Shown here: one piece after another, positions 46,815-55,130 of the stretch
How the letters are laid out: the number at the start of each line of letters is the position of its first letter
Position numbering within the stretch: position 1 is the stretch's first letter
Assembly (NCBI RefSeq): GCF_001613935.1
Contig: NZ_LQCI01000045.1
Span: 69,554-133,553 of the forward strand
DNA length: 64,000 nucleotides
Source: Amycolatopsis regifaucium
GTDB taxonomy: Bacteria; Actinomycetota; Actinomycetes; Mycobacteriales; Pseudonocardiaceae
Direction of reading: 5' to 3'
Notes under the pieces: model-generated
The model's input: the letters and a program-made list of their open reading frames with translations, nothing else
The model's database searches: none
Told to the model about the DNA's origin: nothing
Translations under genes and position numbers: made by a program

Positions 46815-47323
46815 AGGAATTCGCGGAGGACCGGCTGATGCGGGCTCTGCACGACGAGCACGCCGCGGCGCTGTGGTCCTACGCACTGCACCTGACCAGC
46901 GGTGACCGGGTCCGCGCCGAGGACGTCGTCCAGGAGACGTTGCTGCGGGCCTGGCGCAACGCCAAGGTGCTCGACCAGTCCGAGGGATCGGCGCGGGGCT
47001 GGCTGTTCACCGTGGCGAGACGGATAGCGATCGACGACTGGCGTGCTTCCGCGGCGCATCCGGAGGTGGTGACCGGCGAACCGCCCGAAACGGCGGTCAC
47101 CGACGGCACCGAACGGGCGGTTCAGGGCTGGCTGGTCGCCGAAGCCCTCGGCGAGCTCTCGCCGAGACATCGTGAAGTGGTCGTTTTGTGCTATTTCCAG
47201 GGCTACTCCGTCGCGGACGCGGCGAAGCGGCTTGGTGTGGCCGAAGGGACCGTCAAGTCGCGGACGCATTACGCCTTGCGGGCGTTGCGGATGGTATTGG
47301 AGGAAAGAGGGGTGACTCGATGA
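46811..47323 (+). CDS. ECF-family RNA polymerase sigma factor (SigL-like)
   Basis: A 170-residue ECF sigma factor. Region 2 (about 8-75; AALWSYALHLTSGDRVRAED, VQETLLRAWRNA, GWLFTVARRIAIDDWR) recognises the -10 element, and region 4 (about 110-165; LGELSPRHREVVVLCYFQGY, GVAEGTVKSRTHYALRALR) the -35. The gene order sigma then zinc-finger anti-sigma, and the SigL-like promoter before the operon, support a SigL-type group. The start is fixed by the GTGA overlap. Confidence 0.92.
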   Translation: MKEFAEDRLMRALHDEHAAALWSYALHLTSGDRVRAEDVVQETLLRAWRNAKVLDQSEGSARGWLFTVARRIAIDDWRASAAHPEVVTGEPPETAVTDGTERAVQGWLVAEALGELSPRHREVVVLCYFQGYSVADAAKRLGVAEGTVKSRTHYALRALRMVLEERGVTR

Positions 47324-47943
47324 CCGACCCCTTCGCCACCTACGACGCGGCCTACGTACTCGGGGCGCTGTCCCCGGAAGACCGGTCCGCCTACGAGAAA
47401 CACCTCCATGTATGTGACCAGTGCGCCGCGTCCGTGCGGGATCTGGCGGGGATCCCGGGGCTGCTCGCCCAGGCCGGTGCCCCCGCGCCGCCGGCGGAGG
47501 AACCGCCGCCGGAACTGCTGCCGACCGTGCTCGACCGGGTCCGCCGGGGAAGGCGGCTCCAACGATCGATCACCGCCGTCGCGGCCGGAGTCGCCGTCGC
47601 GGCCAGTGTCACGCTCGCGGTCGTGCTGACCGGGCCGGTCGCGGCGGGCGGTGATCCGATGACGCCGCTCGGCGACTATCCGGTGACCGCCCAGGTCGCG
47701 ATGTCCGCCACGGACACCGGCACCAAGGTCGACATGACCTGCAGCTACGGCGGCAACCGCACCGGGGACTACATCCTGGTCGCCGTCGACGCCGACGGCG
47801 GCACCAGCGAACTGGCGTCCTGGCGCGCGATGCCCAAGGACACCGCGCACATCGTGGTCGGCACCGCGATGCGCACCGGGGACATCAAGGCGCTGGAGAT
47901 CCGCACGCCCTCGGGGCTGCCGCTGCTGCGGATGAACCCCTGA
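47320..47943 (+). CDS. Zinc-finger (ZAS) anti-sigma factor
   Basis: A 207-residue membrane-anchored anti-sigma factor. The N-terminus has the HxxxCxxC zinc site (HLHVCDQCAASV at about 28-39) that clamps the sigma factor; a single membrane segment lies at about 87-107, followed by an extracytoplasmic domain (about 120-205). In the related RslA, oxidation of the cysteines releases the sigma factor. It is coupled to the sigma gene by an ATGA overlap, so both are made together. Confidence 0.92.
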   Translation: MTDPFATYDAAYVLGALSPEDRSAYEKHLHVCDQCAASVRDLAGIPGLLAQAGAPAPPAEEPPPELLPTVLDRVRRGRRLQRSITAVAAGVAVAASVTLAVVLTGPVAAGGDPMTPLGDYPVTAQVAMSATDTGTKVDMTCSYGGNRTGDYILVAVDADGGTSELASWRAMPKDTAHIVVGTAMRTGDIKALEIRTPSGLPLLRMNP

Positions 47944-47953
47944 GTCCGGTGGG

Positions 47954-47974
47954 TCGTGAGTGATTCGGGTCGTT
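47954..47974. repeat. Family-C fragment (TCGTGAGTGATTCGGGTCG)
   Basis: Shares GTGAGTG and ATTCGGGT with the copy at 22516-22540. It lies 10 bases after the anti-sigma stop. Confidence 0.45.
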
Positions 47975-48136
47975 CTAGCCAAGGGTGTTTCAGGTACCTA
48001 CGGCGGGTGAGCCCGGTAGCCGCCTGACCGTGAAGGACTCTTTGAGGGACTGTATTGGGTCACCCACTGGTGTGGGGCCCCACCCTCGGGCAGGGCAGGG
48101 CAGGCGTAAGTGCACAACTGCAGGTTCTCCTTTCCC

Positions 48137-48193
48137 AGTACATGAAGGCCCCCTTCACTGCGCCTAGCGCAAGGAAGGGGGCCATCATGTACT
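48137..48193. repeat. Family-A palindrome with imperfect 27-bp arms
   Basis: Arms 48137-48163 and 48167-48193 pair with three mismatches around the loop CTA. Ends AGTACATGAAGG and ATCATGTACT match the element at 23075, whose loop is TAG, the reverse complement. Confidence 0.88.
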
Positions 48194-48330
48194 TCACGCG
48201 AGCAGGACCGCAGGTGACGAGTACCGCCCAGCCGCGGCGCCTCGCCTGCCGTAAGTGCGTGAAAGTCCCTGTCACGAAAAGAAGTTCTTGCCTGAGGGCA
48301 CCACGGGGGCGGACTCTTGATCTTGTGTTC

Positions 48331-48936
48331 ATGCCGATTGCCTTCGCGGTGGCGGGCGCCGGATCGGCGCTCGCCACCCGCGCCTGCCTGCGCCGCGCGG
48401 GAGCGCCGGTGACGGTCTGGACGGCCGCCCTCACAGCGGCCCTCCTCCTGGCGGTCTCCCTCCGCCACCAGGACGGGGCCTGGCCGTCCTGGTGGCTCGC
48501 GGTCCCCGCCGTGCTGACCGTCTTCGCCGTCCCGCTGGCGCTCGCCGACCTCAAGTACCGCCGCTTGCCCGACGTCCTGACCCTGCCCGCGTACCCGGCC
48601 CTCGCGGCCGCCATCACGGTCGCCGCGGCCGGGGGAGGGGCGGCCATCGCGGGGCGGGCCGTGCTGGGCGCGCTGGTCTTCGGCGGCGCGCACGCGCTCG
48701 TGCACGCGCTGTCGCCGTGCTCGCTCGGCGCCGGTGACGTGAAGCTCGCCGGGAGTCTCGGCGCGGTCCTCGCCGCGACGGGCTGGCCCTCGGTCGTGCT
48801 CGGCGCGGTCGCCGCGGCGCTGCTGAGCGTGGCGCTCGCGGTGGGCGGACCCAGGCATCCGACGGTGCCGCACGGCCCCGGTCTCCTGGTCGCGGCCTGG
48901 GCGCTCGCGGTCTTCGCCGGACCCGGTCCGGGATAG
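48331..48936 (+). CDS. Prepilin peptidase (A24 family), short form
   Basis: A 201-residue membrane protein with about seven hydrophobic segments. The two catalytic aspartates are in LADLKYRRLPD and CSLGAGDVKLAGSLG (GxGD motif). The N-terminal cytoplasmic methylase cysteines of full prepilin peptidases are absent, giving a minimal type like mycobacterial Rv2551c. It lies just before aroC, the same order as in mycobacteria. No pilin genes are in this window, so its substrate is elsewhere. Start codon ATG; a GTG six bases upstream is also possible. Confidence 0.88.
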   Translation: MPIAFAVAGAGSALATRACLRRAGAPVTVWTAALTAALLLAVSLRHQDGAWPSWWLAVPAVLTVFAVPLALADLKYRRLPDVLTLPAYPALAAAITVAAAGGGAAIAGRAVLGALVFGGAHALVHALSPCSLGAGDVKLAGSLGAVLAATGWPSVVLGAVAAALLSVALAVGGPRHPTVPHGPGLLVAAWALAVFAGPGPG

Positions 48937-48966
48937 CCCGGCCCTTCCCCGGCAGGTTGGGACGTG

Positions 48967-48981
48967 TGACAGGATCTGTCA
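48967..48981. promoter_or_regulatory. TGACAG-GAT-CTGTCA dyad before aroC
   Basis: A perfect 6-base inverted repeat ends one base before the GTG of aroC and covers the AGGA ribosome binding site. It could be an operator or a small RNA hairpin that hides the start. Confidence 0.4.
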
Positions 48982-48982
48982 G

Positions 48983-50170
48983 GTGTTGCGCTGGATAACC
49001 GCAGGGGAATCGCACGGACCCGCCCTCGCCGCCATCCTGGAAGGGATGCCCGCCGGGGTCGAGGTCACGACCGCCGAAGTGGGCGAGCAGCTCGCGCGAC
49101 GGAGGCTCGGCTTCGGCCGCAGCCCCCGGATGGGCTTCGAGACCGACCACATCGAGTTCACCGGCGGCGTCCGGCACGGGCTCACCCAGGGTGGCCCCGT
49201 CGCGATCCAGATCGAGAACGCCGAGTGGCCCAAGTGGGAGAAGGTCATGTCGGCCGATCCCGTGCCCGCCGAGGAGCTGGAAGGTCTGGCGCGCAACGAG
49301 CCGCTGACCCGTCCCCGGCCCGGCCACGCGGATCTGCCCGGCATGCAGAAGTACGGCTTCCCCGAGGCCCGTCCGGTGCTGGAACGCGCGAGCGCCCGCG
49401 AGACCGCCTCGCGGACCGCGCTCGGCACGGTGGCCCGCGCCTTCCTCAAGCAGCTGCTCGGGGTCGAGATCCTCAGCCACGTCGTGTCGATCGGCGGCGC
49501 CTCGGCGCCGGAGGGCCCGCTGCCCGTGGCGTCGGACCTGCCCGCCATCGACGAGAGCCCCGTCCGCGCCTTCGGCCAGGAGGGGACCGACGCGATGGTC
49601 GCCGAGGTCGACGCCGTGCGGAAGGCCGGTGACACCGTCGGCGGCGTCATCGAGGTGATCGCCTACGGGCTGCCGCCGGGCCTCGGCTCGCACGTGCACT
49701 GGGACCGCAGGCTCGACTCCCGCCTCGCCGGCGCGCTCATGGGCGTGCAGGCGATGAAGGGCGTGGAGGTCGGCGACGGCTTCACCACGGCCACGCGCTG
49801 GGGCAGCCAGGCCCACGACGAGATCGACCGCGGCACCGGCCCGGTCGGGGTGACCCGCCGGTCCAACCGCGCGGGCGGCCTCGAAGGCGGCATCACCAAC
49901 GGCGAGCCGCTGCGCGTGCGTGTCGCCATGAAGCCGATTTCGACCGTCCCGAAAGCACTGTCCACTGTGGATGTCACCACCGGCGAACCCGCGGTGGCCA
50001 TCCACCAGCGGTCCGACGTCTGCGCGGTACCCCGTGCCGGGGTCGTGCTGGAGTCGGTGGTCGCGCTGATCCTCGCCGACGCCGCGCTGGAGAAGTTCGG
50101 CGGCGACTCGCTGGCCGAAAGCAAGCGCAACGCCGAGGCCTACCTGAAGGCGCTCGAGGAGCGCTGGTGA
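48983..50170 (+). CDS. aroC: Chorismate synthase
   Basis: A 395-residue flavin-dependent enzyme converting EPSP to chorismate, the last shikimate step. Conserved blocks are WITAGESHGPALAAILEGMP, RPGHADLPGMQKYGF, RASARETASR and SNRAGGLEGGITNGEP. It starts the aroC-aroK-lipoprotein-aroB-aroQ-GNAT/VOC string, with overlapping or near-overlapping ends throughout. Start GTG at 48983 follows a dyad that covers its ribosome binding site. Confidence 0.96.
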   Translation: MLRWITAGESHGPALAAILEGMPAGVEVTTAEVGEQLARRRLGFGRSPRMGFETDHIEFTGGVRHGLTQGGPVAIQIENAEWPKWEKVMSADPVPAEELEGLARNEPLTRPRPGHADLPGMQKYGFPEARPVLERASARETASRTALGTVARAFLKQLLGVEILSHVVSIGGASAPEGPLPVASDLPAIDESPVRAFGQEGTDAMVAEVDAVRKAGDTVGGVIEVIAYGLPPGLGSHVHWDRRLDSRLAGALMGVQAMKGVEVGDGFTTATRWGSQAHDEIDRGTGPVGVTRRSNRAGGLEGGITNGEPLRVRVAMKPISTVPKALSTVDVTTGEPAVAIHQRSDVCAVPRAGVVLESVVALILADAALEKFGGDSLAESKRNAEAYLKALEERW

Positions 50171-50691
50171 CTCCTCGTGCGGTGATCATCGGGCCGCCGG
50201 GCTCGGGTAAGAGCACGGTCGGCCCCGCGCTCGCCGCCGCACTCGGCCTGGCCTTCCGCGACAGCGACGACGACATCGTCGCCCGGGCGGGCAAGTCCAT
50301 CACCGACATCTTCACCGAGGAGGGCGAGCCGGCCTTCCGCGCGCTGGAGGAGGAGGTCGTCGCCAACGCGCTGGCCGAACACGACGGCGTCCTCTCCCTC
50401 GGCGGGGGAGCGCCGATCACGCCGGGCACCCGGGCGCGGCTCGCCGCGCACACCGTGGTCTTCCTCAACGTCGGCATGGCCGCCGGCGTGCAACGCGCCG
50501 GGCTGTCGACGGCGCGTCCGCTGCTCGCCGGGGTGAACCCCCGTGCCACCTACAAGGCGCTCCTCGACGCGCGCCTGCCGGTGTACCGCGAGGTGGCCAC
50601 GATCGAGATCGACACCGATCACCGTACGCCCGCCGAGGTCGTCGAAGCCGCCGTCGCCGGGCTGACCGAGTACAGCAAGGAACAAGCATGA
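50167..50691 (+). CDS. aroK: Shikimate kinase
   Basis: A 174-residue kinase that phosphorylates shikimate with ATP. Walker A GPPGSGKSTVG, the shikimate-binding DSDD (DSDDDIVARAGKSI), GGGAPI and the lid arginine region LSTARPLLAG are all present. It is coupled to aroC by a GTGA overlap, and its stop overlaps the lipoprotein start (ATGA). Confidence 0.96.
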   Translation: MTPRAVIIGPPGSGKSTVGPALAAALGLAFRDSDDDIVARAGKSITDIFTEEGEPAFRALEEEVVANALAEHDGVLSLGGGAPITPGTRARLAAHTVVFLNVGMAAGVQRAGLSTARPLLAGVNPRATYKALLDARLPVYREVATIEIDTDHRTPAEVVEAAVAGLTEYSKEQA

Positions 50692-51116
50692 AGCGCACCA
50701 CCGCCGGCGTTCTCTTCGCCGTCCTCGCCTTGACCCTGACCGCGTGCGGCGAAGAAAAGCAGCCCGCCGGCTCCGACGTCGTCCAGACCGGTGGGGCGAC
50801 CAGCGCCGCTCCCGGCGCGACCAGTGCCGCCGCCGAGGCGGACGTCGCCGCGGACGTCAAGGTCACCAAATGCGACAGCAACAGCTACACCCCGAAGATC
50901 ACCATCGAGGTCACCAACAGCTCGAGCGAGGACGCGCGCTACGCCGTCACCATCGCGATCAAGGACGCCGAGGGCAAGGCCTCCGGTGAAGCGCTGTTCG
51001 CCAAGAACCGCATGACGCCGGGCCAGACGGTGACCGAAGAGATCCCGGGCGACACCCCGGTCAAGGGCAAGATCACCTGCGAGGTCGCCAGGGCCAAGCG
51101 GCTTCCGCCGAAGTGA
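50688..51116 (+). CDS. Small lipoprotein embedded in the shikimate operon
   Basis: A 142-residue exported protein. The signal peptide ends at the lipobox LTAC (17-20), so Cys20 is probably lipidated. A Ser/Ala/Thr-rich linker (about 30-55) precedes a domain like the FxLYD/DUF4352-type beta-sandwich, with two cysteines (CDSNSYTPKITIEVTNSSSE and ITCEVARAK). Similar lipoproteins are common in actinomycetes, with no known link to aromatic synthesis. It sits between aroK and aroB with overlaps at both ends. Confidence 0.85.
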   Translation: MKRTTAGVLFAVLALTLTACGEEKQPAGSDVVQTGGATSAAPGATSAAAEADVAADVKVTKCDSNSYTPKITIEVTNSSSEDARYAVTIAIKDAEGKASGEALFAKNRMTPGQTVTEEIPGDTPVKGKITCEVARAKRLPPK

Positions 51117-51124
51117 GGGACACG

Positions 51125-52234
51125 ATGACCGAGCCGGTCCGCATCACCGTCAACACCGCCAAGCCGTATGACGTCGTCATCGGCAGGGGACTGCTGGGCG
51201 AGCTCACCGAGCAGCTCACTGACGCCTCCAAGGTCGCGCTGATCCACCCCCCGACGCTCACGACCACCGCGGAGGCCATCCGCGACGAACTGGCCGAGGC
51301 CGGGATCGACGCGCATCGGGTCGAGATCCCCGACGCCGAGGACGGCAAGGCCCTCACCGTCGCCGGTTTCTGCTGGGAGGTGCTCGGCCGCATCGGCCTC
51401 GACCGCCAAGGCGTGGTCGTCGGCCTCGGCGGCGGCGCGGTGACCGACCTGGCGGGGTTCGTCGCCGCGACCTGGATGCGCGGCGTGCGCCTGGTCAACG
51501 TGCCCACCACGCTGCTGGGCATGGTCGACGCCTCCGTCGGCGGGAAGACCGGGATCAACACCGAAGCAGGCAAGAACCTGGTCGGCGTCTTCCACGAGCC
51601 GAGCGCGGTCCTGGTGGACCTCGCGACGCTGGAGACGTTGCCGCCCAACGAACTCGTCGCCGGGATGGCCGAAGTCGTCAAAACCGGGTTCATCGCGGAT
51701 CCACGCATCCTCGAACTCGTCGAGCAGGACCCCGCCGCCGCGCTGGATTCCACCGGCGAGGTCCTCGGCGAGCTGGTGCGCCGCTCGATCCAGGTCAAGG
51801 CCGACGTCGTCGCCGCGGATCTGCGTGAGTCGAACCTGCGCGAGATCCTCAACTACGGCCACACGCTCGGCCACGCCATCGAACGCCGCGAAAAGTACCG
51901 ATGGCGTCATGGCGCCGCGGTGAGCGTCGGACTGGTGTTCGCCGCCGAGCTCGCGCGCCTGGCAGGCCGTCTTGACGACGCCACCGCCGATCGCCACGCC
52001 GCCGTCCTCAAGCTGCTGGGCCTGCCGACCACTTACGACCCGGACGCGCTCCCGCACCTGCTGGAAACGATGAAGGGCGACAAGAAGACCCGCTCGGGTG
52101 TGCTGCGCTTCGTCGTCCTCGACGGGCTCGCCAAGCCCGGCAGGCTGGAAGGCCCCGACCCGTCGCTGCTCGCGGCGGCGTACTCGGTGGTGGCGGGCGA
52201 GGCACCCAAGCCCGGCGGGAGTGTCCTGCTGTGA
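51125..52234 (+). CDS. aroB: 3-Dehydroquinate synthase
   Basis: A 369-residue NAD/zinc enzyme converting DAHP to 3-dehydroquinate, an early shikimate step. GGGAVTDLAGFVAATWMRG, PTTLLGMVDASVGGKTGIN, KNLVGVFHEPSAV, ESNLREILNYGHTLGHAIE (zinc histidines) and RWRHGAAVSVGLVFA are characteristic. The ATG at 51125 with GAGGG five bases upstream is preferred over a GTG at 51113 that overlaps the lipoprotein stop. It overlaps aroQ by GTGA. Confidence 0.96.
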   Translation: MTEPVRITVNTAKPYDVVIGRGLLGELTEQLTDASKVALIHPPTLTTTAEAIRDELAEAGIDAHRVEIPDAEDGKALTVAGFCWEVLGRIGLDRQGVVVGLGGGAVTDLAGFVAATWMRGVRLVNVPTTLLGMVDASVGGKTGINTEAGKNLVGVFHEPSAVLVDLATLETLPPNELVAGMAEVVKTGFIADPRILELVEQDPAAALDSTGEVLGELVRRSIQVKADVVAADLRESNLREILNYGHTLGHAIERREKYRWRHGAAVSVGLVFAAELARLAGRLDDATADRHAAVLKLLGLPTTYDPDALPHLLETMKGDKKTRSGVLRFVVLDGLAKPGRLEGPDPSLLAAAYSVVAGEAPKPGGSVLL

Positions 52235-52662
52235 AGGTGCTCGTCCTCAACGGTCCCAACCTCGGCAGGCTCGGGCTGCGGGAACCGGGCATCTACGGTT
52301 CGGCCACGCACGCCGATCTGGTCTCGACCTGCGTCGGCACCGGCAAGGAACTCGGGATCGACGTCGAGGTCCGTCAGACCGACCACGAGGGCGAGATGGT
52401 CGGCTGGCTGCACGAGGCCGCCGACGTCGGCTGGCCGGTGGTGCTCAACGCCGCCGCGTGGACGCACTACTCCATCGCGGTCCGCGACGCCGCCGCCCAG
52501 CTCAAGGCGCCACTGATCGAGCTGCACATCTCCAACGTGCACAAACGCGAGCGGTTCCGGCACCACAGCGTGCTGTCGGACATCGCCACCGCCGTCATCG
52601 CCGGTCTCGGTGTCGACGGCTACCCGCTCGCGTTGCGCTGGATGGCCGCGAACGCGGTATGA
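52231..52662 (+). CDS. aroQ: Type II 3-dehydroquinate dehydratase
   Basis: A 143-residue dodecameric dehydratase. VLNGPNLGRLGLREPGIYGS contains the catalytic Tyr/Arg loop, RQTDHEGEMVGWLHEA the quinate site, LNAAAWTHYS the substrate Asn and LIELHISNVHKRERFRHHSV the catalytic His. It ends with an ATGA overlap to the following GNAT/VOC fusion gene, which is not part of the pathway. Confidence 0.95.
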   Translation: MKVLVLNGPNLGRLGLREPGIYGSATHADLVSTCVGTGKELGIDVEVRQTDHEGEMVGWLHEAADVGWPVVLNAAAWTHYSIAVRDAAAQLKAPLIELHISNVHKRERFRHHSVLSDIATAVIAGLGVDGYPLALRWMAANAV

Positions 52663-53585
52663 ACACCCCGCCGGAGCTGGTCACCGCACGGCTTCGGCTG
52701 CGCGCGTTGACCGAGTCGGACGCCGACGCGATCGTCGAGCTCTTCGCCGATCCGGAAATGAGCGCGCATTTCGCGGTCCCGCTCACCGAGCCGGACCGGG
52801 TGCGCGAAATGGTCGGCCGCAGGTTGTCCTACGACGGCCCGGCCGGGATGGGGCACTGGGTGATCGAGCGCGACGGTGACGTCATCGGTCTCGCGCATCT
52901 GCGGCCCTCGGCTGAGTTACCCGGCGACGTGCCGGAGATCGGCTATTACCTTTCGCGCGCGCACGGCGGGCAGGGCTTCGCGACCGAAGCCGCGAAGGCC
53001 CTGCTGGAGCACGGCCTCATCGGGCTCGGCCTGTCCTCGGTGTGGGCGCTGATCGGCGAGTCCAATGTGGCCAGTCAGAACCTGGTGCGGCGCTTGGGTT
53101 TCCTCGACGTCGGTGGGGGAGATCACTACGGCAGCGGGCCGCATCGGGTCTTCGTCGCGCTGCCGTCGGACCACGGCAAACCGCATCACATCGAACTGTG
53201 GGTCCCGGATCTCGCACGCGCCGAGGCGAGCTGGGGCTGGCTGCTCGGCGAACTCGGCTGGCGCGAATTCCAGCGCTGGCCCGCCGGGGTCAGCTGGAGG
53301 CACGGCGCCACCTATCTCGTCGTCGAACGTTCGCCCGCGCTCAGCGGGGCGACGCACGAGCGCACCCAGCCGGGGCTGAACCATCTCGCCCTGCACGTCG
53401 ATACGCGCGACCGGGTGAACGAACTGGCCGCGAAAGCCCTCGAACATGGCTGGTCGACGATGTTCCCGGACAAGTATCCGTATGCGGGCGGTGATCAGCA
53501 CTACGCCGCCTACCTGGAAAACGCCGATGGCTTCGAAGTGGAGCTGGTCGCTCTACCGGGGAGCGACGTCACCCAGGCGGGCTAA
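52659..53585 (+). CDS. Fusion of a GNAT acetyltransferase and a VOC domain
   Basis: A 308-residue protein. Residues 6-170 are a RimJ/RimL-type GNAT domain: TARLRLRALTESDADAIVEL, YLSRAHGGQGFATEAAKALL (acetyl-CoA loop) and ESNVASQNLVRRLGFLDVG. Residues 175-305 are a VOC domain (HHIELWVPDLARAEASWGWL, LNHLALHVDTRDRVNELA, YAAYLENADGFEVELVA). The substrate is unknown; the fusion implies that the VOC domain may bind the molecule to be acetylated. It is coupled to aroQ. Confidence 0.9.
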   Translation: MNTPPELVTARLRLRALTESDADAIVELFADPEMSAHFAVPLTEPDRVREMVGRRLSYDGPAGMGHWVIERDGDVIGLAHLRPSAELPGDVPEIGYYLSRAHGGQGFATEAAKALLEHGLIGLGLSSVWALIGESNVASQNLVRRLGFLDVGGGDHYGSGPHRVFVALPSDHGKPHHIELWVPDLARAEASWGWLLGELGWREFQRWPAGVSWRHGATYLVVERSPALSGATHERTQPGLNHLALHVDTRDRVNELAAKALEHGWSTMFPDKYPYAGGDQHYAAYLENADGFEVELVALPGSDVTQAG

Positions 53586-53606
53586 GTCTCGCTACACTCG
53601 GCCATC

Positions 53607-55130
53607 ATGCGCCTTTTTCGTGGGGGTCGGGGACCCGCCCGTGCCGTGGTGGCCGTCCTCGCGGCCGGCGCGCTTTCGATGGCGTGCAGTGACGGCACCG
53701 TCCAGTCCCAGGCCGACGGCAAGGGCGGCGGGATCGGCGGGGTCCAGCAGGCACCCGCCGAGAAGCCCCGCCCGATGGACGTCGAACTCGCCACCGGTGA
53801 TCCGCGCCAGAGCGGCGGCGTGGTCGCCGCGGGCGATCAGGACGCGGTCTACAACTACGGCCCGACCGTGATGCGGGACGGCGACAAGCTCCGGATGTGG
53901 TGGTGCAGCCAGTACGGCAGTGCCCAGCCCGCCGGTGACGACATCCTCTACGCGCAGTCGCCGTCGCTCGACGGTCCCTTCACCGGCCCGTCCGGTGGCG
54001 GCCCGGCGGCGGTGTTCTCCGGCGCGCCCGGCGGTTTCGACGGGATGCACACGTGCGACCCCTCGGTGATCAAGGTCGGCTCGACCTACTACATGTATTA
54101 CACCGGCGCGGCGGGCGACCACGCGCTCGGCAACTCCATCGGCCTCGCCACCAGCACCGACGGGCTCACCTGGACGCGTTCCGCGGGCGGGCAGCCGATC
54201 ATCGGCCCGTCGCACGACGTGCACCGCGCCAACGTCTACGGCGCGGGCCAGCCCTCGGCGGTGTACCTCGACGGCTGGTTCTACGTGCTCTTCACCGACA
54301 CCACGGCCAAAGCGGCCGGGTGGAACGGCGCCGGGCAGTTCCTGCTTCGCGCCAGGGACGCGGCCTTCACCCGGGGGGTGGAGACGCTGGGGGAGCAGGG
54401 GTTCGTGGCCAAGCCCAGCACGATCTCACCGCGCACCCGCTCGCTGGTCGACGGGTTCAGCACCGATCTCATGTGGGTCGGCGCGCTCGACGCCTTCGTG
54501 ATCGCGCACGAGACCGACACCGGTACCACGCTCACCTTCTGGACCAGGGACTTCACCGCTCAGCCATACCGGCCGGTGCTCATCCCCGGCAGCTGGAAGG
54601 AAGGCCCCGGCCTGGTGCGGCGGCCCGACGGGCACGCGCCGCTCTCCTCGGGCGACGTCTGCGACCGGGTGCCGTTCGACGTCGTCCGTGCCACGATCGT
54701 CGGCGGCGCGGGGGCGCCGACCGACCTCAGGCATTTCGGCCTCGACGTCCGCGGTTCGCGGGCCTGCGACGGCGACGCCCGGATCCGGACCGCGTTCGAA
54801 GGGGTCGCGATGCCTTCGCCGCAACGGACGATCGACCTGGTGGCCGAGGGAAAACTGGTCCGGGTCGACCGGCGCTCGGTGGCGGCGACGCTCGCGGGCG
54901 AGGTGGTCGACCAGCGGCTCAAGGTGCTCGAGAAGTTCCCGCAGGCCGCGCGCCTGAGCGCCGGGGCGAAAATGGTGCGCGCGCCGGGCCGCGGGGTCGC
55001 GGTGGTGCTCGACGGCAAGCTGTTCGCCGTGCCCGACACCGGGGCGGCGGCGCTGAACGACTCGACCGTCGAAGAGATCAGCGATCAGGCCTGGGACGGT
55101 TTCCCGGCCGGTTTCTCGCTCTCAGGCTGA
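53607..55130 (+). CDS. Secreted lipoprotein with a beta-propeller, glycosidase (GH43-like) fold
   Basis: A 507-residue exported lipoprotein. The lipobox LSMAC (Cys about 27) follows a signal peptide. Residues about 55-330 resemble the five-bladed propeller of GH43/DUF377-type glycosidases: NYGPTVMRDGDKLRMWWCSQ, HTCDPSVIKVGSTYYMYYTG, AGQPSAVYLDGWFYVLFTD. The rest (about 380-507) has no assigned family. Which catalytic acid would act is not clear. TACACT lies eight bases before the ATG (53593-53598). Its 3' end overlaps the convergent membrane protein gene by 46 bases. Confidence 0.78.
   Translation: MRLFRGGRGPARAVVAVLAAGALSMACSDGTVQSQADGKGGGIGGVQQAPAEKPRPMDVELATGDPRQSGGVVAAGDQDAVYNYGPTVMRDGDKLRMWWCSQYGSAQPAGDDILYAQSPSLDGPFTGPSGGGPAAVFSGAPGGFDGMHTCDPSVIKVGSTYYMYYTGAAGDHALGNSIGLATSTDGLTWTRSAGGQPIIGPSHDVHRANVYGAGQPSAVYLDGWFYVLFTDTTAKAAGWNGAGQFLLRARDAAFTRGVETLGEQGFVAKPSTISPRTRSLVDGFSTDLMWVGALDAFVIAHETDTGTTLTFWTRDFTAQPYRPVLIPGSWKEGPGLVRRPDGHAPLSSGDVCDRVPFDVVRATIVGGAGAPTDLRHFGLDVRGSRACDGDARIRTAFEGVAMPSPQRTIDLVAEGKLVRVDRRSVAATLAGEVVDQRLKVLEKFPQAARLSAGAKMVRAPGRGVAVVLDGKLFAVPDTGAAALNDSTVEEISDQAWDGFPAGFSLSG

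Larger units (their letters stand above)
47944..48330. other. 387-base gap with repeat elements
   Basis: No gene found. It holds the family-C fragment at 47954-47974 and the family-A palindrome at 48137-48193. TGAAGGACTCTTTGAGGGAC at about 48031 also has the GAAGG-type start of family A but forms no stem. Confidence 0.7.

Noticed and set aside
48055..48330. N-terminal extension of the prepilin peptidase gene
   Set aside because: It runs through the family-A palindrome and has no hydrophobic or catalytic features.
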